Below are positions 45,701 to 52,190 of a stretch of DNA of 64,000 nt, one piece after another (within the stretch, counting starts at the first letter, position 1; every line of letters begins with the position of its first letter). The position numbers and the translations under genes are program-made. The notes beneath the pieces were generated by a model. That model had not been told where the DNA came from. It made no database searches and saw only the letters and a list, made by a program, of their open reading frames with translations. This DNA comes from Protula sp. h YS-2021 (Eukaryota; Annelida; Polychaeta; Sabellida; Serpulidae): NCBI GenBank assembly GCA_949752745.1, contig OX457031.1, forward strand, positions 43,271,269-43,335,268, in the 5' to 3' direction.

Positions 45701-48363
45701 ATTATGTGTGAATTTTGCATTTTGATTGAAATTTCTTGGTTTTCCCAATGGTTTCTATAGAAAAAGTGCGCGACCTGTCAGTGTCTCTATTTCTTTTATA
45801 ACATCGTTGACCCCTCTTTTTCTTTTCAATTTTTGAATGTATACCCTCAAAGCATTAAACTGTAAAAGTATGAAGGAAATGTCAATTGCAGGCGAGATAC
45901 CCGCATTTCCCTTTAAACAAACCCTGTACCTGCCTATTAGGTACACCTCCCTATCAGGAACAAAAAGGCTGAGTTAGTTAGGTGTCCTTAATACACAGGT
46001 TGTACTGTATGTATTTCAATCTTATGCCAAACGGTATGTCGGAAAATGGCAATCTAACACTCTTGTATCCACCTTTTGGCAACATGAGTAACAAGGCATT
46101 CATATTAATTAGCACCTGTCACTTTTTTATCAGAACGTCACATCGGCATTGGTCTTCAAGACTTTTAAAAAAATGGAAAATAAGAATTATTGGGCAAACA
46201 AGAAACTGCATGATTATAGTATACCACCCGAGAAGTTTGAAGCAAAAAATTAGCCATATTTTTTGGTAGCCTACTCCAGAATTCTGAAGCCAGTGAAAAA
46301 AAAATATATGTATTTGGTAGGTTACTCCGGAATTCTGAGTGCGAGACTTAAGCAACTCGGCGTTTAAAGTTTAGTCGTTTTATTCTACCGCAATTGTTCG
46401 TGGGGATGATATGAAAGGTGACTGTGCACGATAACTAGTGTGCTGATTGATATGGATAGACATTGGCACTGCTTAACATTATTAGGTACGCGTAATAAGC
46501 TCATCAGTACCAAGGTGATCAGTGGTTCATCCAGTGCTCCAGATCTAACAGGTGCTAATGGAACAGACCCTGTTGTTGGAGGTAAATATATCTACTAACA
46601 GATGTAACGGTGTATGTAAGGGCAGTGACGTACGCCAAAGCTGTAAAGAGGTGAGTGAAATAATGGACAGTTGAAGGAGTAAAAGGGCGAAATAAAAAAT
46701 GAGTGTACTAGTCCAGGACCATTCCCAGTATTGCCCTTACTTGTGGAAAACTCCAAGAAAAACAACTGTCTGGATACGTACTACGATAACAAATCTGCTG
46801 ATATTGCTCAAAACTGTGAAAATGCATCAAGAGATCAAAGTGAATAACAGAACGAAACCGCGAAAGATGGAGCAAAAACTTTATTAAAGAAAAGCTTTAA
46901 TTTAGCCAGAAACTTCCAGTAACCAAGCCCTAGTTTTGTTCAGGTTCCTTTAATTTCCTCACTAGCCTTATATCGAGGAATGTTAATGAATGAGAGCCGC
47001 ATCGTTGGAAAGTTTTCTTTTTTCACCTTTAGGTCTTTCAGTAACAAAAATAAAGTGCAGCAAAGGGCTAAGATATAATTAAACGCCATCACAACTGGCT
47101 TCTGTGAATGATTTTTTGAATGCTTTATAAATTATAAAACCATTGTCGATAGAAATTTTAAAATTCATAACTTCTAGCCAATTACTATGATGATAAAACA
47201 GTCATTTTAAAATTCCAGAAGCTGGACCGATTTCTAACACTAAGCAAAGGTTGAAGTCTATTGTAAATCAATTTTTGGCTCCAGAAACTGAAAGTTTACA
47301 ATAATCAAGGTTTACACTAAGATCGATTTACCACCAAAAGACTGTGGCAAGTATCCGCTGAATAAATTTAAACCCATTACACATATATAAACCACTCGAT
47401 CTTTTTACGCGCATAAAATGGTGAATTATCGCCCACAGGCGTGGAGGGCTGGCAAGTGCCCAGTGTGCGCCCGCTGGAAACGCTGCACAACACGCTGACT
47501 CTGAAGCAGGTGGAGGCTTTCCTCACGCGCATGACGGTGTCGTCCACGCCCACCCCGGTGTCCTCACCGTCACGCGGGCCGTCCACCCCGGTCAACTACA
47601 TGCCGCTGCGTGCTGTCAACCCGCACGCCGCTTACCATGCAGGTATGTTCTGTACTCGTGGCAAAATAAGCAAAAATGACGTCACAGATACTTACATCTT
47701 TCCACACCCGATGACAAATGTGGGTTGGAGTCTGATCCTGTGCGTACACTGATTTTATGGTCAGTAGGTGCCATCAGAAATTTTACTTACGGGGTGCAGG
47801 CCAAAATCCTGATACTTGATGCATGACCCCGAAAACAGTTTAAGACAACGTGTTAACCCGTTAGTAAAAGTGGTAGCCCAAGATAATAAAAAGTAAAAAC
47901 TAAATAATGTAGAATTTACAGATTTTGCATTGGTTTATGGTTTTCATTTATAAATAATTAGACTGTTAACCAATTAGACTGTTAACCAAATAAACTGAGT
48001 CGAAATTTCTTTACTTTATTTTGCAGTAATGTTTCTAAATTAATGTAACTGAATTATATTTTGCCATTTTGACGGCTGCTTTTAATGTAGTAAATATTTT
48101 AACCGAGTTTCATAAAGTTACATGAAGTTGGCTTCATTACTGGAAATCTAATTTAAACCTCGTAGAACGTATAAGGTTTTCAAGAGTGCGGACTGTCCAC
48201 ATTTCGTTTGTTTATTGAAGCAGGAGGTGGCAGCAGTGGGTACACTAGTGGCGGGTCACCGCAGCCCGCTACAGTGAACAATGACGACATAGTCGAAAAA
48301 CTGAGGCAGTTGATAGACGCTCAGACAGCGCAGACAGACACTGACTCCTCTCAGCAAGCGTAA
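12861..48363 (+). CDS. PPIP5K: PPIP5K (VIP1-family diphosphoinositol pentakisphosphate kinase), 27 coding exons, 5' incomplete
   Basis: Cytosolic bifunctional enzyme that adds a phosphate to position 1 of InsP6 or 5-InsP7, making 1-InsP7 and InsP8 (family knowledge); a histidine-acid-phosphatase-like domain removes it. Seen here: 27 GT-AG exons join phase-correctly into 4674 nt (1557 codons). Residues about 12-345 are the ATP-grasp kinase, with [42 protein letters not shown], and the metal-binding CDVNGFSF. The phosphatase-like domain follows from [12 protein letters not shown] through [13 protein letters not shown] to [17 protein letters not shown] and [10 protein letters not shown] (about 350-865). 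The tail (about 866-1557) is Ser/Asp-rich and probably disordered, but keeps GSSSAPDL and [14 protein letters not shown], known from vertebrate PPIP5K1/2. The first coding exon is missing: the first one here opens with an acidic run and VGICAM, so about 20-50 N-terminal residues should lie upstream. No stop or frameshift in any exon, so probably functional. Confidence 0.96.
12974..13706 (+). other. PPIP5K intron 1
   Basis: Non-coding. 13165-13290 is GC-richer (ccggggctttaggctccggtg) and may be a repeat fragment. No gene or RNA seen. Confidence 0.4.
13707..13901 (+). CDS. PPIP5K: PPIP5K window exon 2: kinase N-lobe
   Basis: Acceptor ttgtcag, donor gtgtgt; enters in phase 2 and leaves in phase 2. 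It encodes [15 protein letters not shown], the near-invariant [13 protein letters not shown] and [14 protein letters not shown]. Vertebrate paralogues have the same blocks in the same order. Confidence 0.96.
14387..14475 (+). CDS. PPIP5K: PPIP5K window exon 3
   Basis: Acceptor tttaag, donor gtatgt; in phase 2, out phase 1. It encodes [20 protein letters not shown] and then DRCHQELNK, matching the vertebrate stretch around VYRILQEEGI...PRYAVLNRD. The loop after it (NRDPxxPEECNL in vertebrates) is diverged. Confidence 0.92.
14772..14923 (+). CDS. PPIP5K: PPIP5K window exon 4: ATP-binding lobe
   Basis: Acceptor ctttacag, donor gtaggt; in phase 1, out phase 0. It encodes [20 protein letters not shown] and the glycine-rich [12 protein letters not shown], core nucleotide-binding parts of the ATP-grasp fold. 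A tRNA-derived SINE head starts within a few bases of the donor. Confidence 0.97.
14926..15215 (+). mobile_element. tRNA-derived SINE, copy 2, abutting the exon 4 splice donor
   Basis: Begins within about 3 bp of the exon 4 donor. A-box-like tcacctcagttggatactgg, anticodon-arm-like segment, B-box-like tgaatcgaacccc (near 14990), then a body ending gggacgttaaacaccaagta and an (aaac)n tail (15190-15215). The gacgttaaac tail recalls metazoan tRNA-SINEs, from memory. A second SINE-like tail (15217-15335) follows. Confidence 0.6.
15567..15668 (+). CDS. PPIP5K: PPIP5K window exon 5
   Basis: Acceptor tgttgcag, donor gtgagg; phase 0 at both ends, 34 codons. It encodes [22 protein letters not shown] and MPTDGTDVK, a block nearly identical across the family that lines the active site. 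Confidence 0.97.
15855..16040 (+). mobile_element. tRNA-derived SINE, copy 3
   Basis: A tRNA-like 3' half: an anticodon-arm-like gctggactcgaaatcccaag and a near-perfect B box ggattcgaatcc (15900-15911). The body (gatgggtggtatggagtttg...) ends in an A-rich tail near 16030. The 5' half (A box) is not recognisable, so it is truncated. It lies in PPIP5K intron 5. Confidence 0.55.
16117..16278 (+). CDS. PPIP5K: PPIP5K window exon 6
   Basis: Acceptor gttgacag, donor gtcagt; phase 0 at both ends, 54 codons. It encodes [20 protein letters not shown], then [20 protein letters not shown] and [14 protein letters not shown]. It is highly conserved along its whole length. Confidence 0.97.
16480..16601 (+). 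CDS. PPIP5K: PPIP5K window exon 7: metal-binding CDVNGFSF
   Basis: Acceptor ttggcag, donor gtaagt; out in phase 2. It encodes [24 protein letters not shown] and [11 protein letters not shown]. By homology, the Asp of GFDLL and the Asp and Asn of CDVNG coordinate the catalytic magnesium ions. All three are present, so the kinase should be active. Confidence 0.97.
16963..17058 (+). CDS. PPIP5K: PPIP5K window exon 8: linker between the two catalytic domains
   Basis: Acceptor cttgacag, donor gtacgt; in phase 2, out phase 2. It encodes [15 protein letters not shown] and [15 protein letters not shown]. The N-terminal half is more diverged and slightly shorter than in vertebrates; [10 protein letters not shown] is conserved. 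Confidence 0.93.
17393..17479 (+). CDS. PPIP5K: PPIP5K window exon 9: [10 protein letters not shown] motif
   Basis: Acceptor ttgttcag, donor gtggat; in phase 2, out phase 2. It encodes [20 protein letters not shown] and then KMKMEVRHK. RHGxRxP is the catalytic signature of branch-2 histidine acid phosphatases, and the nucleophilic His is present. Confidence 0.97.
17680..17865 (+). CDS. PPIP5K: PPIP5K window exon 10
   Basis: Acceptor ttgttag, donor gtgcgt; in phase 2, out phase 2. It encodes [39 protein letters not shown] and [10 protein letters not shown]. It matches the helical insert after the RHG motif of the family. Confidence 0.95.
18192..18286 (+). CDS. PPIP5K: PPIP5K window exon 11
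   Basis: Acceptor gtaatag, donor gtttgc; in phase 2, out phase 1. It encodes [19 protein letters not shown], conserved, then an acidic low-complexity run ending SEDSEDE. The donor gtttgc is weak, but the frame joins cleanly. Confidence 0.93.
18467..18711 (+). CDS. PPIP5K: PPIP5K window exon 12
   Basis: Acceptor tatttcag, donor gttcgt; in phase 1, out phase 0. It encodes [53 protein letters not shown] and [11 protein letters not shown]. This is among the best-conserved blocks of the phosphatase-like domain. Confidence 0.97.
19000..19112 (+). CDS. PPIP5K: PPIP5K window exon 13
   Basis: Acceptor tgtttcag, donor gtaagt; out in phase 2. It encodes [30 protein letters not shown] and ESSKYQN. A 4.7 kb intron with an E-box minisatellite follows. 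Confidence 0.96.
19113..22404 (+). other. PPIP5K intron 13, upstream part
   Basis: Apart from the 152-bp MITE, no gene or clear repeat is seen. 21840-22200 is G/C-skewed, with G-rich runs followed by C-rich runs. Open frames here are short and lack similarity. Confidence 0.4.
20360..20511 (+). mobile_element. 152-bp MITE, copy 1 (CAGGGTTCGCG ends)
   Basis: Ends cagggttcgcgttgg and gcgcgaaccctg are inverted. A same-length copy in the opposite orientation lies at 61747-61898. The CAGGG tips suggest a hAT relation. A 5-bp direct repeat caaaa flanks it on both sides, but no 8-bp duplication is visible. It lies in PPIP5K intron 13. Confidence 0.75.
22405..22995. repeat. E-box minisatellite (about 20-bp unit with CACGTG)
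   Basis: About 30 imperfect units of the type gccccctccccacgtgtgct, each centred on ACGTG, most of them full CACGTG palindromes. The C-rich strand is plus. Frames are open in several registers because stop codons are absent from the unit; these are not genes. It lies in PPIP5K intron 13. Confidence 0.92.
22996..23849 (+). other. PPIP5K intron 13, downstream part
   Basis: No gene or array seen. A G-run lies at 23587-23599 and a polypyrimidine tract precedes the acceptor of exon 14. Confidence 0.4.
23850..23916 (+). CDS. PPIP5K: PPIP5K window exon 14
   Basis: Acceptor tgtttcag, donor gtttac; in phase 2, out phase 0, only 67 bp. It encodes [20 protein letters not shown], equivalent to the [20 protein letters not shown] region of vertebrate PPIP5K2. 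The donor gtttac is weak. Confidence 0.92.
23917..25015 (+). other. PPIP5K intron 14
   Basis: Non-coding. Its last 55 bases contain a duplicate of the exon 15 acceptor and exon start (24961-25004). Nothing else recognised. Confidence 0.5.
24961..25048 (+). repeat. 44-bp tandem duplication of the exon 15 splice acceptor and exon start
   Basis: 24961-25004 and 25005-25048 are adjacent 44-bp units matching at 35 of 44 positions. Each has a pyrimidine tract, CAG, and about 33 bases of exon-like sequence. The upstream copy, read from its own AG in the same phase, gives [11 protein letters not shown] against [11 protein letters not shown] in exon 15. Since 44 is not a multiple of three, use of the upstream AG would shift the frame and reach TGA at 25101-25103. 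Confidence 0.9.
25016..25157 (+). CDS. PPIP5K: PPIP5K window exon 15, with a duplicated splice acceptor upstream
   Basis: Acceptor ctgttttcag, donor gtaata; in phase 0, out phase 1. It encodes [19 protein letters not shown] and [19 protein letters not shown], aligned with LTPSGSISLIKSM...CDKVYSLI of vertebrates. The 44 bp just upstream (24961-25004) are a diverged tandem copy of the acceptor plus exon start (25005-25048). Confidence 0.94.
25495..25721 (+). CDS. PPIP5K: PPIP5K window exon 16
   Basis: Acceptor gtgtttcag, donor gtacag; in phase 1, out phase 0. It encodes [44 protein letters not shown] and [12 protein letters not shown]. All of these are family signatures. Confidence 0.97.
25896..26032 (+). 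CDS. PPIP5K: PPIP5K window exon 17
   Basis: Acceptor tttgtcag, donor gttagt; in phase 0, out phase 2. It encodes [40 protein letters not shown] and SRYLPG. A 6.5 kb satellite-filled intron follows. Confidence 0.95.
26273..26294. repeat. Poly-T tract
   Basis: A run of about 22 T in PPIP5K intron 17. It is either the A-tail of a reverse-strand retroposon or simple sequence. Confidence 0.6.
27159..27191. repeat. (TTAG)n microsatellite
   Basis: About eight perfect copies of ttag directly after the 12-bp hairpin and before the satellite core. Confidence 0.95.
27205..29420 (+). repeat. Satellite array, 145-157-bp monomers with higher-order structure
   Basis: About 14-15 monomers, each with aaaatgcatctcctcctac, a gatttatttttggtrtgaggca block, ggggtcgtgcatacggcttg and tagtcgatcgggtgattttt. 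Two types alternate. A has 'aattttgattcgatgtcatt', B has 'catttttgaccggatgtga'. The order A B A B A A' B A A' B is readable from 27217 to 28560, so pairs (about 300 bp) were amplified together. Monomers decay after about 28680. Confidence 0.92.
29438..31850. repeat. 51-bp minisatellite (about 47 copies)
   Basis: Unit of 51 bp, readable as cgcatcaacgcaagttaaat followed by aaacatgcgcactggtccga and aatgcgaaccg, with moderate divergence. Because 51 is a multiple of three, long periodic frames are open on both strands (for example 31012-31545 minus with a 17-residue period). These are not genes. Confidence 0.95.
32519..32633 (+). CDS. PPIP5K: PPIP5K window exon 18: second active-site block of the phosphatase-like domain
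   Basis: Acceptor tgctttag, donor gtaagt; in phase 2, out phase 0. It encodes [38 protein letters not shown]. The SESHxHSLL block holds the second conserved His of the phosphatase-like site. A nearer AG at 32528-32529 would give a stop, so the upstream AG was chosen; it also restores the YSxGV block. Confidence 0.96.
32740..35245 (+). repeat. Old tandem-repeat element, cluster 2, in PPIP5K intron 18
   Basis: Head tttttagcccaagcttccac followed by agaagcaggggct (a hairpin: AGCCC/GGGCT around GCTTC/GAAGC), then diverged units with gccaaaaattggcgaaaatattggc, actgacgccaggg and ccttactgtcttgaaat blocks. It ends gagctgggacatattgacct and tggacagccttgtt (35208-35240). Same head, core and tail as 9785-12295. 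Interrupted by a (TTA)n run (33628-33708). Confidence 0.75.
33628..33708. repeat. (TTA)n microsatellite
   Basis: About 27 copies of tta/att inside repeat cluster 2. Confidence 0.95.
35306..35413 (+). CDS. PPIP5K: PPIP5K window exon 19
   Basis: Acceptor ctttgtag, donor gtaatc; phase 0 at both ends, 36 codons. It encodes [20 protein letters not shown] and [13 protein letters not shown], the conserved end of the phosphatase-like domain. Confidence 0.97.
35759..36280 (+). CDS. PPIP5K: PPIP5K window exon 20, with a perfect 42-residue tandem duplication
   Basis: Acceptor atttgcag, donor gtaagt; phase 0 at both ends, 174 codons. It starts with the conserved [15 protein letters not shown], then becomes Pro/Ser/Thr/Ala-rich. 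Bases 36005-36130 and 36131-36256 are identical by eye (126 bp, 42 codons, each starting TPHEAPASS), so the duplication is in frame and young. This tail is probably unstructured. Confidence 0.9.
36005..36256 (+). repeat. 126-bp perfect in-frame tandem duplication inside PPIP5K exon 20
   Basis: 36005-36130 and 36131-36256 appear identical base for base. They add 42 residues, starting [19 protein letters not shown] in each copy. Perfect identity with no synonymous differences suggests a recent event or an assembly/allelic feature. Confidence 0.93.
36281..38163 (+). other. PPIP5K intron 20
   Basis: No gene. 36915-36935 is a short (GT)n run; 37065-37250 contains repeated tggcgttata/gtcgttata segments of unclear origin; 37381-37403 is poly-T. 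Confidence 0.4.
38164..38727 (+). CDS. PPIP5K: PPIP5K window exon 21: charged, Ser/Asp-rich tail
   Basis: Acceptor tcctttag, donor gtaagc; phase 0 at both ends, 188 codons. It opens with a Glu/Lys run and is then rich in Ser, Asp and Thr. A short motif recurs: [16 protein letters not shown] and DITVTDS. No known domain. It is assigned to the gene by the open phase-0 frame, canonical splice sites and position. Confidence 0.85.
38994..39372 (+). CDS. PPIP5K: PPIP5K window exon 22: VK/DDV-rich tail
   Basis: Acceptor ttcaacag, donor gtgtgt; in phase 0, out phase 1. It encodes a polar segment with repeated DDVK, DGVK and DDVR/DDVS. At DNA level three TGACGTCA palindromes sit at 39083, 39209 and 39230. 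No domain recognised; assigned by frame and splice sites. Confidence 0.84.
39769..39918 (+). CDS. PPIP5K: PPIP5K window exon 23
   Basis: Acceptor tgttttag, donor gtagtt; in phase 1, out phase 1. It encodes a basic, Ser-rich stretch ([16 protein letters not shown], then [14 protein letters not shown]). This resembles the phosphorylation-site-rich tails of vertebrate PPIP5Ks but has no strict alignment. Confidence 0.83.
40020..40845. repeat. AT-rich array of GATATC/GAGATC palindromes
   Basis: Irregular tandem units of about 20-30 bp, each of the type tttttgatatcaaaaat or tttttgagatcaaaaat. The core gatatc and its arms are self-complementary, so each unit can form a small hairpin or cruciform and the array reads alike on both strands. 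It is in PPIP5K intron 23 and resembles no coding sequence. Confidence 0.88.
42009..42074 (+). CDS. PPIP5K: PPIP5K window exon 24 (22 codons)
   Basis: Acceptor gcgacag, donor gtcagt; in phase 1, out phase 1. It encodes [20 protein letters not shown]. The basic RQRKRH cluster could bind acidic partners or act in localisation, which is inference. It is symmetric in phase, so it could be skipped without a frameshift. Confidence 0.75.
   Translation, partial: TADSASVTPCLISSHKSPLRK
42075..46485 (+). other. PPIP5K intron 24 (4.4 kb)
   Basis: No supported exon. 45245-45290 is T-rich. 46265-46340 has two ggtag..tactcc-gaattctga fragments related to the MITE at 10219-10700. The rest is unclassified AT-rich sequence. 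Confidence 0.4.
46486..46581 (+). CDS. PPIP5K: PPIP5K window exon 25: GSSSAPDL block
   Basis: Acceptor cattattag, donor gtaaat; in phase 1, out phase 1. It encodes [19 protein letters not shown], matching the conserved STxVLGGSSSAPNL of vertebrate PPIP5K tails. That confirms the splicing path through the long repeat-filled introns. Confidence 0.9.
46582..47438 (+). other. PPIP5K intron 25
   Basis: AT-rich and non-coding. No repeat or RNA gene recognised. Confidence 0.4.
47439..47642 (+). CDS. PPIP5K: PPIP5K window exon 26: [14 protein letters not shown] block
   Basis: Acceptor gcccacag, donor gtatgt; in phase 1, out phase 1. It encodes [20 protein letters not shown] and AFLTRM, matching [20 protein letters not shown] in vertebrates, followed by a Pro/Ser/Thr-rich stretch. 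It is more GC-rich than its surroundings, as expected of coding sequence. Confidence 0.95.
47643..48223 (+). other. PPIP5K intron 26
   Basis: AT-rich and non-coding. Only a short 20-bp direct repeat (tagactgttaaccaa at 47960-47990) was noticed. Confidence 0.4.
48224..48363 (+). CDS. PPIP5K: PPIP5K window exon 27 (terminal coding exon)
   Basis: Acceptor gaagcag, in phase 1. It encodes [13 protein letters not shown], then [19 protein letters not shown], a short predicted helix, and stops at TAA 48361-48363. The downstream sequence is C-rich and then AT-rich and non-coding. Confidence 0.9.
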
Positions 48364-49345
48364 CCCACCCCTCCCCCCCCCCCCACACTCAACCCACCCA
48401 CACATGAAAAGACCATCACTAAGATGTGTTGTTGTGGGCAACAATCTGGCTTGAGATATGATCTAAAGCTTGAGACTGACATCTTTAAGGATAGTTTGGA
48501 TACGGTGCTGTCACAAGAAAGGTCTTTCAAACGGGGTTGTATTTTGAGATTAGTATAAAAGAGTCTGTGATTGTACAGTGCCAGTAAAATGAGTTGTTTA
48601 GTAGACTGGCTGATCGGTAACTCAGTCATGGAACAATGTAAGGCACTGTAAGCTATGTTTTAATAATTTTTTGAAGTGGGTTCTTGAGATGCATGAGGTG
48701 GATCATGGAACCTGTGCGCAAATGTTACAAACTGACCAGGCAGTAAGTAATGGGCATACGTTGAGTGTTTGCGGTGGTTGATGATGTCGTATGTAGAATT
48801 ACTACATATTGTTGTTGCTGCATGATTACGTTTCACGGATTTCTTCCAGAACATAAAACGTAAAACCAAAAAGTAGTTATATATATGCTTGTGGAAACAA
48901 ATGCACGTTCTGTGAAAGCAGAATTTTTGACGCTGTTGATTCTTCATTTGAGGAAAAATATGGCAGTGCATTGTACGCTGACGTAAAATTGTTTATTCAG
49001 GCGAGGAGAAAATAACTTCCTCGTCCCCCGGCCTGCTTACTAAAATCGTCTAAAAAATTTCGGGTGTGTGAAGTTAAATAGATGACCGAGCGACCGGGCC
49101 AATTTTGTTTTTAAACTGGGATGTGAAACAAGACTATTTTTCTTTCTAACACTATTGTTTTTATAACTACGCGGTTAAAAGGTATTATATTGATATATAA
49201 AAGAATGAATTTTCTTGTTTTTTAACCTTTTTTGTGATTTTACCTTACATTTTCGCAGCTTTGTGAGTATACTGAGCTTCAGCTTTGTTGTTTTATGCCG
49301 TTGTGAGTCACGAATTGGAAGATCTCATCAGAAAATAAACTACAA
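48364..49345 (+). other. Probable PPIP5K 3' UTR
   Basis: Non-coding sequence after the TAA. It starts with a C-rich run (48365-48395) and then becomes AT-rich. Candidate polyadenylation signals AATAAA occur at 49334-49339, 49755-49760 and 50457-50462. Which is used cannot be told from sequence. Confidence 0.4.
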
Positions 49346-49867
49346 TTCCAATGTTCAAAAGTAGAGTTAACAATACGTTTACTCAACAGGGCGGGATAAT
49401 AAATCTTAGAGTTTTTTCTCCTGTTCACTTAAATCATGAATTCCAATGAACGTAAAAAGAGAAACAAGATTTCTTATTAATTGAAATGTAGTATTTAAAT
49501 TGGACTAGAGGCACTAAATTGTTGAAGAAATCTTCCTTTGCAGAATAATTTGTCTACAATGAGAGAATGTTTCAATTTAATCGTTATTTACTTTGCGTAG
49601 TGTTTGGATGGAAGCCATGTGAATTTTTTTCGTGTCTTATACTAGGGGTTAACCGTTAACAAATTAATTGGACCGTACTTTTTTTTTTTGATTACCTTAA
49701 CAGGCTGATTTTGAACATCATGTAAATGAGTTACGTGTGCCTGTAATGGAATTAAATAAAACACTGCGATCAAGAAAAAGCAGCGCATGAGTTTAGCCCA
49801 TCAGTATATTTGAATGAAAGCTGTTAGTATCGCCATTTCCGTCCATGTGTTAACAATTAGACTCATA

Positions 49868-49871
<4 letters not shown>

Positions 49872-49959
<88 letters not shown>
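49872..49959. repeat. (TA)n microsatellite
   Basis: About 44 uninterrupted TA dinucleotides in the PPIP5K 3' flank. Frames across it encode only alternating I/Y and are not genes. Confidence 0.97.
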
Positions 49960-49960
<1 letters not shown>

Positions 49961-50977
49961 TTGACAATTACTCCAAGTAAAGCGGGTTTTCGAGTAAACC
50001 GTGTTCGAGTAAACGAGGTTCTAAGGTATATGATGAATGAGACTTTACACAGTAAAATATATATACCAGTATATTGCAGATGTGCAGCGTCGTATTAACT
50101 TCGAAACCGGTAAAAAAAGTCATTAAATGGCTCCTAGTTTAAACGTGATAAATATACAAGTTTCTGGGACTTAGGGAGACGTACCATAGTACAGTGGTTT
50201 GGTGCTCTCCTGTACTTCACCTTCAAGCAGATACCTCTGATGCAGAAATCCCTTATGTAGAATAAATATCACGAATGTTACTTCATTGGTTTTCATTATA
50301 ATAAGCGGAGAAATGAGATTTTGATCGCTGTATAGAATAGTATGCGGTATGTTTTTGTGGTTGTAAAAATCTGTCACCATGCCCGCAAGCTGCTAAGGGC
50401 AGCCAATTCATCTGATCGTTATGTTACTGTAATAGTGTATTTTAAAGCCTATGTAAAATAAAGTATTTATTTAACAGTGTCTTGTTCGAGACGCATACAG
50501 AATCATAGGAGTGAGTCGTGTGTGACAGAATGGTTTTTACTTAATAATTGTTTCTGTCGTTGAATGTTTGTGACGTACAAATTTGAGCATTTTTACATGA
50601 AATCTCATAGCATACGGTCTATTGAAAATGCTTAAATCGACCAAAAAGATTGGTATAATATATAGTTGATCTGGACTTTCCACGATAACAAAACAAATAC
50701 TGTTCATGAATACCTTCTAGTTAAGTATGAGATACACATATAATTATCCCTTTGTATATAAAATGGATAATTTCGTCATCGTTGGGTACCTGAACTGGTT
50801 TTGTTATGAAGTGGTGAATCGGATTTGAAAGTTCCTAGATCTGTACGTTGATTTAACGTAAAATACTATTTTCTGCTATCGGTTCAATTCAAGTTTGTTG
50901 CATTTTGTCATAATAAATAATTCGTGCATACATTACATTAAATATTTTCCGTTCTGTTGTTGTTTTCAATTTATTTG

Positions 50978-52190
50978 TTTTTAGCCCGATCGACCATTGT
51001 CGGTGGGCTGTGCTCATCACTCGAAGGGAATATGTTGTCTATTGTCCGTTGTGTATGTGTGAACAGTTTTTCAAAGTGCTACTCTTTCTACATTTCTGAT
51101 CCAACATTTATCAAATTTGGCAGGAATTTAGCCTGGGTAATCCTCCATACAGCTTGCATTTTTTTTTTGCGATTGACCAAATTTGGGAGTTCGGATAAAT
51201 GCTACAAATCATATGTATATATATATATATATATATATATCACAAACTAATGGCGTAAAAACGAACGAAATGATAGAAGGATTATGCTTAAATGTCAAAC
51301 TTTCTCTGCAACAAAGACCAATCGTGTATTCAGCAATCCGTGTGCTATTTTAACAACTTAACAAAAGTTTTAACAAATAGTTTTAAGTTTCACTTTCTTC
51401 TATGTTCCGAGTAAGGGCTGTTTTTGCAATGTTTCTTCTATCATTTCTATTTTTACCCGGTTAGTTTAGAGAAAGTTTAAGCTTGGTGGGATTGTTACTT
51501 GGTAGGTCCAAAAGAGTATCTCATGTTTTTCGACAACGAACGTCATCACGTAAAATTATGTATATATTTTGAACAAGATCTTGTGTGCAAAATATCTCAG
51601 TAATAGATATTCCTTTGGCCAGTCAGACGGTTCTGTCAACTTTTGACTTGTGTTCCATTTTTTTGGGAAGACGTGTGACGTTATTATGTCAAAATCTTTT
51701 ATGTAAGATTTCTCAGCCGCTGAACGTCGGAGAAAGTTGAAACTTACCAAGTCGGTTTTTGACTTGGTAGGTCCGAAAGATTCTGCCACACTTTGTCGCA
51801 AGTACAACGAACGAGTGCGGCGTATGACGTCATCAAATAAAAAATGTATACAATTTGGACAGGATCTTGCGTACACAATATCTCGACAACCGAAAGTCGT
51901 ATCGACCTCAAATTTTGTGTGGGTGTTCTTTGGATCAGTGGGTCCGGCGTAGCGAAATTAAGAAAGGCGCATGACGTCATCACGTAAAAATCATTTCTCA
52001 GCCGTTGAATATCAAGGAAAGTTAAAACTTGGTGGAAATGTTTCTTGGTAGGTCCGAAGAATTCTTTCAAATATGGCCACATATGGGTAAAAATATAACG
52101 ATAGCCGAAAATTTGATCGACTTGCCGCTCCAGCCCCTCACCCCACCCCCACCTCCGCCCCCCCCCTTTTTGTCGGCTGTTTTGTTAACT
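50978..52190 (+). mobile_element. Hairpin-headed tandem-repeat element
   Basis: Starts TTTTTAG then a stem AGCCC...GGGCT (50983-51009), the same opening as the elements in introns 17 and 18. A (TA)n run sits at 51215-51240. The core (51480-52085) has about three units of roughly 260-285 bp, each with acttggtaggtccgaaaga, a tgacgtcatcac-like block and a tctcagccgttgaa-like block. The 3' end is unclear. Confidence 0.5.

Noticed and set aside
49814..50098. 94-codon frame with I/Y repeat
   Set aside because: It is translation of a (TA)n microsatellite.
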